Assembly: GCF_001675285.1 (NCBI RefSeq)
Contig: NZ_LSGQ01000029.1
Span: 1 to 64,000, forward strand
Direction: 5' to 3'
Source of the DNA: Elizabethkingia miricola
Lineage (GTDB): Bacteria > Bacteroidota > Bacteroidia > Flavobacteriales > Weeksellaceae
DNA length: 64,000 nt
A program made the position numbers and the translations under genes. How positions within the stretch are numbered: position 1 is the stretch's first letter; every line of letters begins with the position of its first letter. The notes beneath the pieces are model-generated. The model was not told the origin of the DNA and did no database searches. It saw only the letters and a program-made list of their open reading frames with translations. Below, piece by piece: positions 52,309 through 63,049 of the stretch.

Positions 52309-52334
52309 AATGCATAAGCTGAATTTTATGCATT
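52309..52334 (+). promoter_or_regulatory. hairpin upstream of gcvP
   Basis: AATGCATAA (52309-52317) and TTATGCATT (52326-52334) form a perfect 9-bp inverted repeat with an 8-nt loop, about 65 nt before gcvP. No T-run follows. It may be an operator or a leader structure; it does not resemble a glycine riboswitch. Confidence 0.4.
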
Positions 52335-52398
52335 GAATATCCTTTAAAAATTTGTAAATTTACACTCCAAAATTTCTGAAAAATCTAATAAAAGTTAT

Positions 52399-55257
52399 AT
52401 GAACACACAACAGTTTGTCAATCGCCATATTAGCATGAGCGAAAAAGACAAATCCGAAATGTTACAAAAAATTGGTGTAGGGAGTGTTGAAGAACTAATT
52501 TCACAAACAATTCCGCAGCAGATTCGTTTAAACAAAGATCTGGATATTTCTCCGGCACTTTCAGAATACGAAATGTTGCAGCATTCCAAAGCTCTGGCGA
52601 GCCAGAATGCACAATTCGATAACTATATCGGTTACGGATACCATGATACTATTTTACCACCGGCTATTCAGAGAAATATTTTTGAAAATCCAGGTTGGTA
52701 TACAGCATATACGCCATATCAGGCTGAGATAGCACAGGGACGTCTTGAGGCGCTTCTTAACTATCAGACTGTAATGGCTGAACTAACAGGATTGCCATTG
52801 TCCAATGCATCTTTGTTAGATGAAAGTACAGCTGCAGCAGAAGCAATGCACATGTTCTTTGCAAACAGAACAAAAGAACAGAAGAAAGAAGGTGTAAACA
52901 AATTCTTTGTTTCGGATCTTGTAATGCCACAAACTATTGCGGTTCTTACAACTAAAGCTTCAGGATTAGATATTGAGATCGTGATAGGAAATCATGAGAC
53001 AATGCAATTAGATAATACATTCTACGGTGCATTACTTCAGTATCCTGGTAAAAACGGGGTGGTTGTAGATTATACAGATCTTATTTCTACATACAAAACT
53101 CTTGCTATACAGGTTGCTGTTGCTTGTGATCCGCTGGCTTTGGTTAAATTGAAATCTCCAGCTGAAATGGGTGCAGATTGTGCTGTTGGTACATCTCAGC
53201 GTTTTGGTGTTCCTATGGGATACGGAGGTCCTCATGCAGCTTTCTTTACTTGTAAAGAGGATTATAAGAGAGATATTCCGGGAAGAATTATTGGTGTTTC
53301 TCAGGATATGTATGGTAAGCCTGCATTAAGAATGGCTTTACAAACAAGAGAGCAACATATTAAGCGTGAAAGAGCGACATCTAACATTTGTACAGCGCAG
53401 GTTTTACTAGCTGTAATGGCAGGTATGTATGCTGTTTATCACGGACCAAAAGGATTAGAATTTATAGCTAATCAGGTACACTACAAAGCAAATACTTTAC
53501 GTGGAGCTTTAGAGAAATTAGGATATGAGGTTGTAAAACACCCTATTTTTGATACAGTTAAATTTAAATTATCTGAAGAAGATAAACATAAATTAAAAAC
53601 TCAGTTAGAAGAAGCAGGAATTAACCTGAACTACTTTACACCTGAGTTTGTAAGTGCTTCATTAAACGAAACATCTACTTTGGTTAAATTACAAGCATTA
53701 GTAGATGAATTAGCAAAATTCAAAGGTGCTGAGACATTTGTAATTGAAATCAAAGAAGAGTGTTCTATTCCTGAGAACTTGGTAAGAAAGCATGAAGTGC
53801 TTAAGGATGAGGTTTTCAATAGCTATCATACAGAAACAGCATTAATGCGTTATATCAAAAAATTAGAAAGAAAAGACCTTTCTTTAACGCATTCTATGAT
53901 TTCTTTAGGATCTTGTACAATGAAGTTGAATGCAGCGGCAGAAATGCTTCCGCTTTCATGGAGCGAATGGGGATCTGTTCATCCATTTGTACCGAAAGGA
54001 CAAGCTTTAGGATATCAACAGTTAATTGAAGAGTTGGAAAGAGATCTTGCTGAGATTACAGGATTCGCAGCTACTTCACTTCAGCCAAATTCAGGAGCTC
54101 AGGGTGAATATGCAGGATTAATGGTTATCCGCGAATATCACAGATCCAGAGGAGATTTCCACAGAAATGTAGTTGTAATTCCTCAGTCTGCTCATGGTAC
54201 TAACCCTGCATCTGCAGCTATGGCAGGTATGAAGGTTGTAGTAGTGAAAAATCTTGAAAATGGAGAAATTGATTTCGAAGATCTAAAACTAAAAGTAGAG
54301 CAGAATAAAGAGAATTTATCTGCAATTATGATTACATATCCGTCTACTTATGGATTCTTTGATGTAAACGTAAAAGAGATTACACAACTTATTCATGACA
54401 ATGGAGGTCAGGTATATATGGACGGTGCAAACATGAATGCTCAGGTAGGATTTACAAGTCCAGGAAACATTGGTGCAGACGTTTGCCACTTGAACTTACA
54501 TAAAACATTTGCTATTCCTCACGGAGGTGGAGGTCCTGGTGTTGGTCCAATCTGTGTGGCTGAACACTTAGTGCCATTCCTTCCTTCTAATCCTAATATT
54601 AAAACAGGAGGAGAGAAAGCAATTGATGCAATTTCTGCAGCGCCTTATGGCTCTTCTTTAATTTTGAATATATCTTATGCATATATCAAAATGTTAGGAG
54701 CTCATGGACTTAGAAAAGCTACAGAGCATGCAATTCTTAATGCAAACTACCTTAAAAATATTTTAAAGGAGCATTATCCAATCCTTTACAGTAATCAGAA
54801 CGACAGAGTAGCTCACGAATGTATCGTAGATTTCAGACAGTTCAAGTCTTTAGGGATTGAAGTTGCTGATATTGCGAAACGTCTTATGGATTACGGATTC
54901 CATGCGCCTACAGTTTCATTCCCGGTAGCAGGTACTTTAATGATAGAGCCTACTGAGAGTGAGAGTAAAGCTGAGATCGATCGTTTTGCAGAAGCATTAA
55001 TCTCTATCAGAAAAGAGATTGATGAGATTGCAGAGGGAGTTGCAGATGCTGAAAATAATGTACTGAAAAATGCACCACACACAATGGAGCTTGTTATTTC
55101 TGATGCATGGGACAAGCCATATGCAAGAGAAAAAGCAGCATATCCATTAGAATGGGTGAGAGACAATAAATTCTTTGCTACAGTTTCCAGAATTGATGAA
55201 GCTTATGGTGACAGAAATTTAATTTGTACATGTACACCAATCGAAGCTTATATGTAA
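52399..55257 (+). CDS. gcvP: glycine dehydrogenase (decarboxylating), P protein
   Basis: 952 residues, the fused long form carrying both P-protein halves. GYGYHDTILPPAIQRNIFENPGWYTAYTPYQ (in part, near 75-105) starts the first half; the PLP Lys is in LNLHKTFAIPHGGGGPGVGP near residue 703. It decarboxylates glycine and passes the aminomethyl group to the lipoyl H protein. gcvT and gcvH are not adjacent. The gene stands alone, with a terminator after it, and the second half has noticeably repetitive Glu/Ala-rich stretches. Confidence 0.96.
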   Translation: MNTQQFVNRHISMSEKDKSEMLQKIGVGSVEELISQTIPQQIRLNKDLDISPALSEYEMLQHSKALASQNAQFDNYIGYGYHDTILPPAIQRNIFENPGWYTAYTPYQAEIAQGRLEALLNYQTVMAELTGLPLSNASLLDESTAAAEAMHMFFANRTKEQKKEGVNKFFVSDLVMPQTIAVLTTKASGLDIEIVIGNHETMQLDNTFYGALLQYPGKNGVVVDYTDLISTYKTLAIQVAVACDPLALVKLKSPAEMGADCAVGTSQRFGVPMGYGGPHAAFFTCKEDYKRDIPGRIIGVSQDMYGKPALRMALQTREQHIKRERATSNICTAQVLLAVMAGMYAVYHGPKGLEFIANQVHYKANTLRGALEKLGYEVVKHPIFDTVKFKLSEEDKHKLKTQLEEAGINLNYFTPEFVSASLNETSTLVKLQALVDELAKFKGAETFVIEIKEECSIPENLVRKHEVLKDEVFNSYHTETALMRYIKKLERKDLSLTHSMISLGSCTMKLNAAAEMLPLSWSEWGSVHPFVPKGQALGYQQLIEELERDLAEITGFAATSLQPNSGAQGEYAGLMVIREYHRSRGDFHRNVVVIPQSAHGTNPASAAMAGMKVVVVKNLENGEIDFEDLKLKVEQNKENLSAIMITYPSTYGFFDVNVKEITQLIHDNGGQVYMDGANMNAQVGFTSPGNIGADVCHLNLHKTFAIPHGGGGPGVGPICVAEHLVPFLPSNPNIKTGGEKAIDAISAAPYGSSLILNISYAYIKMLGAHGLRKATEHAILNANYLKNILKEHYPILYSNQNDRVAHECIVDFRQFKSLGIEVADIAKRLMDYGFHAPTVSFPVAGTLMIEPTESESKAEIDRFAEALISIRKEIDEIAEGVADAENNVLKNAPHTMELVISDAWDKPYAREKAAYPLEWVRDNKFFATVSRIDEAYGDRNLICTCTPIEAYM

Positions 55258-55276
55258 TTTATACATAAAAATAATG

Positions 55277-55306
55277 AAGCCTCAAACTTAGTTTGGGGCT
55301 TTTTTA
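55277..55306 (+). terminator. terminator of gcvP
   Basis: Stem AAGCCTCAAAC/GTTTGGGGCTT with one G-T pair and a TTA loop, then a T-run. Confidence 0.88.
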
Positions 55307-55740
55307 TTTGTATTTATATCTTAAAGTAGTGAAAATATCTTTGTTTTTATAATTTATAATCATTCTAAAAACTTTATATTTTTAATGTTTTTTATTTATT
55401 TTGCTTATAAAAAATAAATAAAATTATTTGCAGTATGTGAAAATAATTTTAAGACAAATTTGAATATTTGCTTTGTAGTTGATTGTTTTATAATTCTATT
55501 TTAAAGAAATTTAAAGTGTTTTAAAACTTATATTTATTGATTCTCAGTTATTTATGGTTTTTATTGTATGGTAATTATATATTGAAATCATTACAATGAA
55601 ATCGTCTTATATTACATTTTTAATAAAATGATTGTAATTGAATAAAATCAATACTTATTATGCGTTAAAATTATTCAATGTATATGTAAATGTCGTTTTG
55701 TGGATATAATTCGTAATTTCGTGTCTGAAAACTGAGGACT
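55307..55740 (+). other. AT-rich gene-free spacer upstream of gltB
   Basis: About 430 nt, strongly AT-rich with many T-runs and no open frame of interest. Near the end is a -7-like box TAATTTCG at 55714-55721, 19 nt before the gltB ATG, with TTTG at 55697-55700. I see no riboswitch, RNA gene or repeat. Curved, AT-rich DNA could carry sites for a nitrogen or global regulator. Confidence 0.5.
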
Positions 55741-58700
55741 ATGAAGAACTATGGATTGTACAGACCTGAATTTGAATTTGACTCTTGTGGTGTTGGCTTC
55801 GTAGCTAATATTAAGGGAGTTAAGAGTCATAAAGTTGTTGCAGATGCAATAACAATGCTGGAGAATATGGAGCACAGAGGTGCTACCGGTTACGAAAGTA
55901 ATACTGGGGACGGAGCAGGTATACAAATTCAGATTCCACATGAACTGCTGGAAGAAGAAGCTTCTACTTACGGGATCGACTTACCCCAATTAGGAGACTA
56001 TGGAGTAGGAATGTTCTTCTTTCCTAAAAATGTGGCACTTATTGATGAATGTAAAAATATTATTCAGCATGCTGCAGACAGGCTGGAACTAAATATTTTA
56101 GGGTATAGACCTGTCCCTGTAAACAATATTGAGCTTGGTGAACTTGCGAAGAAAGTGGAACCTGTAATGGAAATGATGTTCATTGAAAAACCTTTCGGAG
56201 TTGATAATGAAAATGATTTTGAACGAAAACTCTTCGTTTTCCGTAATTATATCAGTAATCAGATTAATAATGTTCTGCAAAATGATCCTATTGGTTTTTA
56301 TGTTGCCTCACTTTCATGTAGAAAGCTTGTTTACAAAGGACAATTGAGAAGTATACAGATCAGACACTATTTCAGAGATTTAACCAATCCCAAACTTACT
56401 TCTGCTTTTGGTATGGTGCATTCCCGTTTTGCAACCAATACTTCGCCTACATGGAGTCTTGCACAACCTTTTAGATATTTGGCACATAACGGGGAGATTA
56501 ATACTGTGCAGGGAAATCTTAATTGGTTAAAATCGTCTCAGAAAACTTTTACAAGCCCTTATTTTACTGCTCAGGAAATAGATATGCTTCTGCCATTAGT
56601 TACTCCTGATCAGTCAGATTCAGCATATCTGGATAATATGGTAGAAATGTTGGTACATGCCGGAAGATCTTTACCGCACGTTATGATGATGCTTATCCCA
56701 GAAGCATGGGATGGCAATGAGATCATGGAAGATTACAAAAAGCATTTCTATGAATTCCATGCCTGTGTAATGGAGCCATGGGATGGACCAGCTTCTATCT
56801 CATTTACAGATGGAAAAATTATTGGGGCAACTTTGGACAGAAACGGATTACGACCGTCCAGATTCTGTGTTACTTCCGATGATATGGTAGTTATGGCATC
56901 AGAGTCTGGTGCATTGCCTGTGGATCCTGCTAAAATTATAAAAAGCGGACGTCTTCAGCCCGGAAAAATGTTTCTGGTAGACCTTGCCAAAGGTAAAATT
57001 ATAAGTGACGAGGAGCTTAAAAAAGAAATCTGTAGTTCTCAACCTTACAAAGAATGGCTGGACAGCCAAAAAATACGTTTAGAAGAACTACCGGCACCAA
57101 GAATACGTTTTACCATGCTACAGGCAGATGATATTTTTAAATATCAACAGGCATTTGGTTATACACGTGAAGATGTAGACCAGATTATTAAACCTATGGC
57201 ACTTACCGGAAAAGAACCTATTGGTTCTATGGGATTCGATGCTCCTCTAGCTGTACTTAGCGAAAAACCACAGCATTTAAGCTCGTATTTCAAACAGCTA
57301 TTTGCACAGGTGACCAATCCGCCAATCGATCCTATCCGAGAGCGAATGGTGATGTCTCTTGCTACAATTATTGGAGGAAATGGAAATGTCCTTTCTGAAG
57401 ATAAAAACTTTGCGCATTCTATAACGCTAAAACAGCCTATTCTGAATAATGAGCAATTGGAAAAGCTTAGGAGTATAGACACCGGGAATTTTCAGGCGAA
57501 AACAATTCATACTTATTTCAAAGCTGACGGAAATCCTGGTAGCCTTAAGCGAGGGATAGACCGCATCTGCAGATACGCTATGGATGCAGTGGAAGATGGT
57601 TTCGATGTTCTGATTCTTTCAGACAGAGCTATAGATTCCGACCATGTTGCAATTCCAACATTGCTGGCTTGTTCTGCAATACATCATCACCTGGTAAGAA
57701 AAGGAGCCCGACGAAAAATAGGTATTGTAATAGAAGCCGGAGATATATGGGAAGTGCATCATTTTGCAGCCTTATTAGGTTTTGGCGCTACAGCGATTAA
57801 TCCATATTTGGCTTTAGCTTCCATCAGACAGCTGCATTTAGCCGGAGAGATTGAAGGCGATCTGGAACAGCTGAAAAAGAATTATTTAAAATCTGTCGGA
57901 GATGGATTGCTAAAGATCTTTTCTAAAATGGGAATTTCAACTTTACAGTCTTATCAGGGATCTCAGATATTTGAAATTGTAGGTATCAATAAAATGGTTG
58001 TGAATAGCTGTTTTACAGGAGCTATTTCAAGAATTGAGGGTATTGGATTTGATGAGATAGCCAAAGAAGCTCTTATTAAACATAACAATGCTTTCCGTCC
58101 GGTAATGAAGCAGGAGGTTCTGCAGGAAGGCGGAGTTTATCAATGGAAAAAAACAGGAGAATCTCACCAATATAATCCGAATACGGTTCATTTACTACAG
58201 CAAGCCACATGGAAAAATGATTATGAAATTTTCAAAAAATATTCCAGAGCGGTCAATATAGGAAATGATGCACCTGTAAGCTTAAGAGCATTACTGGAGC
58301 TTAAAAATGATCGAGAAGCAATAGCTATTGAAGAAGTAGAGCCTATAGAAAACATACTAAAACGTTTTGCTACAGGAGCGATGTCTTTTGGTTCTATTTC
58401 CTGGGAAGCTCATACAACATTAGCAATTGCAATGAATCGCATCGGGGCGAAAAGTAATACCGGAGAGGGAGGAGAAGATGAACAGCGTTACGATTTGTTA
58501 CAAAATGGAGATAGTATGCGTTCCGCTATTAAGCAGGTTGCCTCAGGGCGGTTCGGTGTAACCAGTAGATATCTTGCTGAAGCAGAAGAAATCCAGATAA
58601 AAATGGCGCAGGGTGCTAAGCCTGGAGAAGGAGGACAGTTACCCGGAGATAAAGTAGACAATTGGATTGGGAAAACCCGTCATGCTACTCCGGGAGTAGG

Positions 58701-60237
58701 CTTAATTTCTCCGCCGCCGCACCACGATATTTATTCAATAGAAGACTTGGCGCAGCTGATCTTTGATTTGAAGAATGCAAACAGACATGCCCGAATTAGT
58801 GTTAAACTTGTTTCAAAAGCAGGGGTTGGAACTATTGCGTCTGGTGTAGCAAAAGCGAAAGCAGATCATATTTTAATATCAGGCTATGATGGTGGTACCG
58901 GTGCATCTCCGGTGAGTTCTGTAAGACATGCGGGACTGCCATGGGAACTTGGGCTGGCAGAGACACATCAAACCTTAATTAAAAATAAACTAAGACAACG
59001 GGTAACAATTCAAACAGATGGTCAGATAAAGACAGGTAGAGATATTGTTATTGCCACATTACTAGGTGCTGAAGAATGGGGAATAGCAACATCGGCACTT
59101 ATTGTACAGGGGTGTATTCTGATGCGTAAATGTCATCTAAATACATGTCCTGTAGGTATTGCTACGCAAAACCCTGATTTAAGAGCAAAATTTTCTGGTA
59201 GTGCAGATCATTTGGTTAACTATTTCAAATTTCTGGCTACGGAAGTAAGAGAGCTAATGGCGGCTTTAGGATTCAGAACAATAGATGAAATGGTAGGGCA
59301 GTATCAATGTCTGACAAAAAAAGAAAAACTAAAACATTGGAAGCATCAGAATATAAATCTTAATGATTTCCTGCAAAAAGTTGAAAATGATTTACCATTG
59401 GTAAAATCAGAAGATCAGGATAATGAATTGGATGATTCTATATCCTGGAAGATGCTCGAAGCAGCAGAGGAAGCATTGCAAAACACATCTAATGTCAGAG
59501 CTTTCTTTGAGGTTAAAAATACAGACAGAGCGATTGGTACTATATTATCTCATGAAATTACCAAGAAGTATAAATCCGGAGGGATGAAGGAAGATTCACT
59601 GGTATTCGATTTCAAAGGAACTGCAGGACAAAGCTATGGTGCGTTCTGCAATAAGGGACTTACAATGATTTTGGAAGGAGATGCCAATGACTATTTTGGT
59701 AAAGGTCTTTCTGGTGCGAAGCTGGCTGTGAAACTGCCTGAAGAATCTAAAATTAAAGCACATGAAAATAGTATTATCGGTAATGTGGCTTTATATGGAG
59801 CAACAAGCGGAAAAGCTTTTATCAACGGAATGGCTGGAGAGCGTTTTTGTGTCCGAAACTCTGGAGCAACAGCTGTAGTAGAAGGAGTGGGTGATCACGG
59901 GTGTGAATATATGACAGGAGGAACGGTTGTTATTTTGGGTGATGTTGGAAGAAATTTTGGAGCAGGAATGAGTGGCGGAATCGCGTATGTGTGGGATATT
60001 AATAAATCTCTGGATAAGAATTTTAACCCGGATATGGCAGATCTGGAGTCTTTGGAAGAGCCTGATGTACAGTTAATCAAACAATTAATAGAGGAACATG
60101 TTGCCATTACAGGAAGTGAAATAGGTCAGTATTTACTGAGTGATTTTGAACAAGCATTGGGATACTTTGTAAAGGTATATCCGAGAGATTATAAAAAAGC
60201 TTTACTAAAGCAAAAAGAAAACAAAGAAACTAATTAG
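55741..60237 (+). CDS. gltB: glutamate synthase large subunit
   Basis: 1498 residues. A short propeptide of 15 residues ends before Cys16 (FDSCGVGF), which becomes the N-terminal nucleophile of the glutaminase domain. The central FMN barrel follows, with GATGMSF-like GAMSFGSIS near 877 and the 3Fe-4S cysteines in CILMRKCHLNTCPVG near 1123-1137. The C-terminal beta-helix (GXGXG repeats such as GGTVVILGDVGRNFGAGMSGG, in part) closes it. It makes two glutamates from glutamine and 2-oxoglutarate. The gltD gene follows after 5 nt. Confidence 0.97.
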   Translation: MKNYGLYRPEFEFDSCGVGFVANIKGVKSHKVVADAITMLENMEHRGATGYESNTGDGAGIQIQIPHELLEEEASTYGIDLPQLGDYGVGMFFFPKNVALIDECKNIIQHAADRLELNILGYRPVPVNNIELGELAKKVEPVMEMMFIEKPFGVDNENDFERKLFVFRNYISNQINNVLQNDPIGFYVASLSCRKLVYKGQLRSIQIRHYFRDLTNPKLTSAFGMVHSRFATNTSPTWSLAQPFRYLAHNGEINTVQGNLNWLKSSQKTFTSPYFTAQEIDMLLPLVTPDQSDSAYLDNMVEMLVHAGRSLPHVMMMLIPEAWDGNEIMEDYKKHFYEFHACVMEPWDGPASISFTDGKIIGATLDRNGLRPSRFCVTSDDMVVMASESGALPVDPAKIIKSGRLQPGKMFLVDLAKGKIISDEELKKEICSSQPYKEWLDSQKIRLEELPAPRIRFTMLQADDIFKYQQAFGYTREDVDQIIKPMALTGKEPIGSMGFDAPLAVLSEKPQHLSSYFKQLFAQVTNPPIDPIRERMVMSLATIIGGNGNVLSEDKNFAHSITLKQPILNNEQLEKLRSIDTGNFQAKTIHTYFKADGNPGSLKRGIDRICRYAMDAVEDGFDVLILSDRAIDSDHVAIPTLLACSAIHHHLVRKGARRKIGIVIEAGDIWEVHHFAALLGFGATAINPYLALASIRQLHLAGEIEGDLEQLKKNYLKSVGDGLLKIFSKMGISTLQSYQGSQIFEIVGINKMVVNSCFTGAISRIEGIGFDEIAKEALIKHNNAFRPVMKQEVLQEGGVYQWKKTGESHQYNPNTVHLLQQATWKNDYEIFKKYSRAVNIGNDAPVSLRALLELKNDREAIAIEEVEPIENILKRFATGAMSFGSISWEAHTTLAIAMNRIGAKSNTGEGGEDEQRYDLLQNGDSMRSAIKQVASGRFGVTSRYLAEAEEIQIKMAQGAKPGEGGQLPGDKVDNWIGKTRHATPGVGLISPPPHHDIYSIEDLAQLIFDLKNANRHARISVKLVSKAGVGTIASGVAKAKADHILISGYDGGTGASPVSSVRHAGLPWELGLAETHQTLIKNKLRQRVTIQTDGQIKTGRDIVIATLLGAEEWGIATSALIVQGCILMRKCHLNTCPVGIATQNPDLRAKFSGSADHLVNYFKFLATEVRELMAALGFRTIDEMVGQYQCLTKKEKLKHWKHQNINLNDFLQKVENDLPLVKSEDQDNELDDSISWKMLEAAEEALQNTSNVRAFFEVKNTDRAIGTILSHEITKKYKSGGMKEDSLVFDFKGTAGQSYGAFCNKGLTMILEGDANDYFGKGLSGAKLAVKLPEESKIKAHENSIIGNVALYGATSGKAFINGMAGERFCVRNSGATAVVEGVGDHGCEYMTGGTVVILGDVGRNFGAGMSGGIAYVWDINKSLDKNFNPDMADLESLEEPDVQLIKQLIEEHVAITGSEIGQYLLSDFEQALGYFVKVYPRDYKKALLKQKENKETN

Positions 60238-60242
60238 CAGCC

Positions 60243-61676
60243 ATGGGAAAGACAGACGGATTTTTATTATATGAGAGAGAGTTGCCGGTAAAAGAACTGG
60301 CAGAAAGCAGAGTGAAACACTATCAGGAATTCCAGCACTTGCCATCTGCTGAATTATTAAATAACCAGGCGGCCCGTTGCATGAATTGCGGAATACCTTT
60401 TTGTCAGAGTGGTTGCCCGTTGGGAAATGTAATTCCGGAGTTTAATGATGCAGTATACAATAACCAATGGAAGAAAGCATATGATATACTTTCTACAACC
60501 AATAACTTTCCTGAATTTACCGGAAGAATTTGTCCGGCGCCTTGTGAAGGATCATGTGTGCTTGGAATAAATGAATTACCGGTTACCATAGAAGAGATTG
60601 AAAAAAATATTATAGAAACAGCATTCAGAGAAGGCTATGTAAAACCTCAGATTGCAATTAACAGAACGGGAAAAAAGGTAGCTGTAGTAGGATCAGGTCC
60701 ATCCGGGCTGGCTGCTGCAGATCAGCTAAATAAGATGGGGCATCTTGTAACTGTTTTCGAAAGGGATTCGGAAGCAGGAGGATTGTTGAGGTTTGGAATT
60801 CCAGACTTTAAACTTGATAAGAAAATTGTTGAGAGGAGAATCAGATTAATGGAGCAGGAAGGTATTGTTTTCAAAACCAATACCAATGTTGGGACAGATT
60901 ATTCTGCAGAAGAACTTGACCGTAATTTTGATGCTGTTGTATTGGCATTGGGTAGTACAATTCCAAGAGATTTGCCTATTCCGAACAGAGAAGCAAAAGG
61001 TATTTATTTTGCCATGGAGTTTCTGAAGCAAAGTAACAAAAGAGTTAGTAATATAGGATTCCATGAAGAAGAAATTAATGTCCAGGGAAAAAAGGTGGTG
61101 GTAATAGGTGGTGGAGATACAGGTTCAGACTGCATTGGTACCTCCAACAGACAGGGGGCGGAGCAGATTCTGCAGATTGAGATTATGCCAATGCCACCAA
61201 TACAAAGGGATGAAACAATGCCTTGGCCGATGTTCCCAATGGTTCTGAAAACAACAACCTCTCATGATGAAGGTTGTGATAGGAAATGGATGATTAACTG
61301 TAAAGAATTTTTAAAAGATGAACATGGGAATCTGAAAGGTGTAAGAGCTACAGAAGTTGAGTGGGCGAAAGATCCTGTAACAAAACGTTATACATCTTTT
61401 GTAGAAAAGCCTGGAACAGAGTTTATTATTGACTGTGATTACGCTTTTCTGGCAATGGGTTTTTTACATGTACAGCATAAAGGATTGGTTGAGGCTTTGG
61501 ATATTCAGTTAGACCCAAGGCTCAATCTGATTGGTAATGATACTGAATATAAAACTAATCAGGATAAAATTTTTACTTGCGGTGATGCCAGAAGAGGACA
61601 GTCTTTAGTGGTATGGGCTATTACCGAAGGACGAAAATGCGCAGAGAAGGTGAATATATATATGAAGGATGAATAA
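60243..61676 (+). CDS. gltD: glutamate synthase small subunit
   Basis: 477 residues. N-terminal Fe-S cysteines are in RCMNCGIPFCQSGCPLGNVIP (in part, about 46-60) and CPAPCEGSCVLG near 99-110. The FAD site is VAVVGSGPSGLAAADQL near 147-163, and the NADPH site is KVVVIGGGDTGSDC near 282-295. It passes electrons from NADPH to GltB. Its start is 5 nt after gltB, so the two are one operon; a terminator follows. Confidence 0.96.
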   Translation: MGKTDGFLLYERELPVKELAESRVKHYQEFQHLPSAELLNNQAARCMNCGIPFCQSGCPLGNVIPEFNDAVYNNQWKKAYDILSTTNNFPEFTGRICPAPCEGSCVLGINELPVTIEEIEKNIIETAFREGYVKPQIAINRTGKKVAVVGSGPSGLAAADQLNKMGHLVTVFERDSEAGGLLRFGIPDFKLDKKIVERRIRLMEQEGIVFKTNTNVGTDYSAEELDRNFDAVVLALGSTIPRDLPIPNREAKGIYFAMEFLKQSNKRVSNIGFHEEEINVQGKKVVVIGGGDTGSDCIGTSNRQGAEQILQIEIMPMPPIQRDETMPWPMFPMVLKTTTSHDEGCDRKWMINCKEFLKDEHGNLKGVRATEVEWAKDPVTKRYTSFVEKPGTEFIIDCDYAFLAMGFLHVQHKGLVEALDIQLDPRLNLIGNDTEYKTNQDKIFTCGDARRGQSLVVWAITEGRKCAEKVNIYMKDE

Positions 61677-61695
61677 ACTATTTTTCACACAAACG

Positions 61696-61730
61696 AGGCC
61701 GTATCCCATTGGTAATACGGCCTTTTTTTT
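61696..61730 (+). terminator. terminator of gltBD
   Basis: AGGCCGTAT/ATACGGCCT stem with a 10-nt loop, followed by eight T residues. Confidence 0.9.
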
Positions 61731-61769
61731 GCTTTTTCGGTTTTTTAATATTTGATTGTGATATATTTG

Positions 61770-62699
61770 TTATTTAGCCAGCAAGTCCTTTATACAGTCT
61801 CTGTTGAATATAGGAAACAAAAACTGAAATCCTGTATTGGTGAATTTAGCAGAATTTGTTGTAATACCTGTTAAAACTGTTCCTTCTGCCATTTCACCTT
61901 TCATCATCTTTAAAATAAATGCAGGAATTTTGAACGGTATAAAAATAGTTCTGTATTTAGTTTTCGCAATCTTAATGATGGCCTGATGATACGAAATAGC
62001 ATGTGGAGCTGTAATGTTATAAGTTCCTTCTACAGATTTGTTTTTTATGGCATGGAGATAAGCTCGTGTAATATCGTCTAGGTGCAACCAGCTCATTCTT
62101 TGTTTGCCATTTCCGAGGATAGGAGCTATTCTAAAGCTTAATGGCTTCAAAAACTCTTTTAAAGCTCCTTCTTTAGGAGACATGACAACACCGGTTCTCA
62201 TAATCACCAACCTTTTCCCCATATCGACAACAGGCTTTATACTATCTTCCCATTTTTGACAGACATCGGCAAGAAATCCCTTTCCTTTAGGAGCGGTTTC
62301 ATCAAAGGTCATACGGTTGTCATAATCACCACCATAATAATTAATACCGGAAGCTGAAATTACAGCTTTAACATTATTGGGGATTTCTTTAAGGCTTTTA
62401 CATAATAGTTCAGAACTCTTTATTCTGCTATTTTCTATTTCTTTCTTTCTGGAGTTTGTCCATTTTTTTTTGCCAATATTTTCTCCAGCCAGATGTACAA
62501 TATAGTCGGCTTCTTCAATAGCTTTTTTATCAATTTCTCCTGTGGAGGGATTCCAGCCTGCAAATCGAATATTAGTGCTTCCTTTGTTTTTGTCGGGGGT
62601 CCGGGAAAGAAGAATTACGTTATAATCTTCTTCCACGAGAAGCTGAGCGAGATGATTTCCAATCAAACCGCTTCCGCCCGTAATTACTACAGTCTCCAT
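61770..62699 (-). CDS. TIGR01777 NAD-dependent epimerase-like protein
   Basis: 309 residues, an extended short-chain dehydrogenase fold. The nucleotide loop is VVITGGSGLIGNHLAQLL (3-20), and DYIVHLAGENIGKKKW (about 65-80) and SASGINYYGG (about 115-124) mark the TIGR01777 family (YfcH/SDR39U1). The catalytic Tyr lies in INYYGG. Substrate unknown. It is monocistronic and faces gltD across a terminator. No clear -7 box upstream. Confidence 0.86.
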   Translation of the reverse strand: METVVITGGSGLIGNHLAQLLVEEDYNVILLSRTPDKNKGSTNIRFAGWNPSTGEIDKKAIEEADYIVHLAGENIGKKKWTNSRKKEIENSRIKSSELLCKSLKEIPNNVKAVISASGINYYGGDYDNRMTFDETAPKGKGFLADVCQKWEDSIKPVVDMGKRLVIMRTGVVMSPKEGALKEFLKPLSFRIAPILGNGKQRMSWLHLDDITRAYLHAIKNKSVEGTYNITAPHAISYHQAIIKIAKTKYRTIFIPFKIPAFILKMMKGEMAEGTVLTGITTNSAKFTNTGFQFLFPIFNRDCIKDLLAK

Positions 62700-63033
62700 T
62701 AAATTTCTTTTTTTATTCAGATTATATAACGGAATAAATCCAAAAACATTGAGTTATAATCCGTTACAGTTAGTGAAGTTAGTGAAAAAATAAATACATA
62801 TTTGTTGTGAATATTAATTTTATTTAATGGTTTTTATGAATGAATGTTAATGTGTAAGGGTGTGATTTTTATTAAATACAACTAATGAAAGAATTAAAAT
62901 AAGAGATGAGAATCTGATTGGTTTATTTTTTTACTAAATAGATTGTTTATTTGATAAAAGCTATAAACACATAATGGAAAAGGAATAGGTGCAATTTTCC
63001 GGATTAAAAATTCTTTTTCTTTAAAATTAGATT
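62700..63033. other. gene-free divergent spacer with a short inverted repeat
   Basis: About 330 nt of AT-rich DNA between the TIGR01777 gene and dgt. It holds TAACGGA (62727-62733) and TCCGTTA (62760-62766), an inverted repeat with a 26-nt gap that could be an operator. A 9-bp direct repeat, AGTTAGTGA twice, follows at about 62768-62785. No credible ORF. Confidence 0.4.
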
Positions 63034-63041
63034 TAATTTTG
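63034..63041 (+). promoter_or_regulatory. -7 box TAATTTTG for dgt
   Basis: Perfect TAnnTTTG only 8 nt before the dgt ATG, so the transcript would be almost leaderless. Confidence 0.5.
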
Positions 63042-63049
63042 GTACCGCA

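Noticed and set aside
52196-52398. Glycine riboswitch before gcvP
   Set aside because: No tandem aptamer pattern; only one short hairpin.
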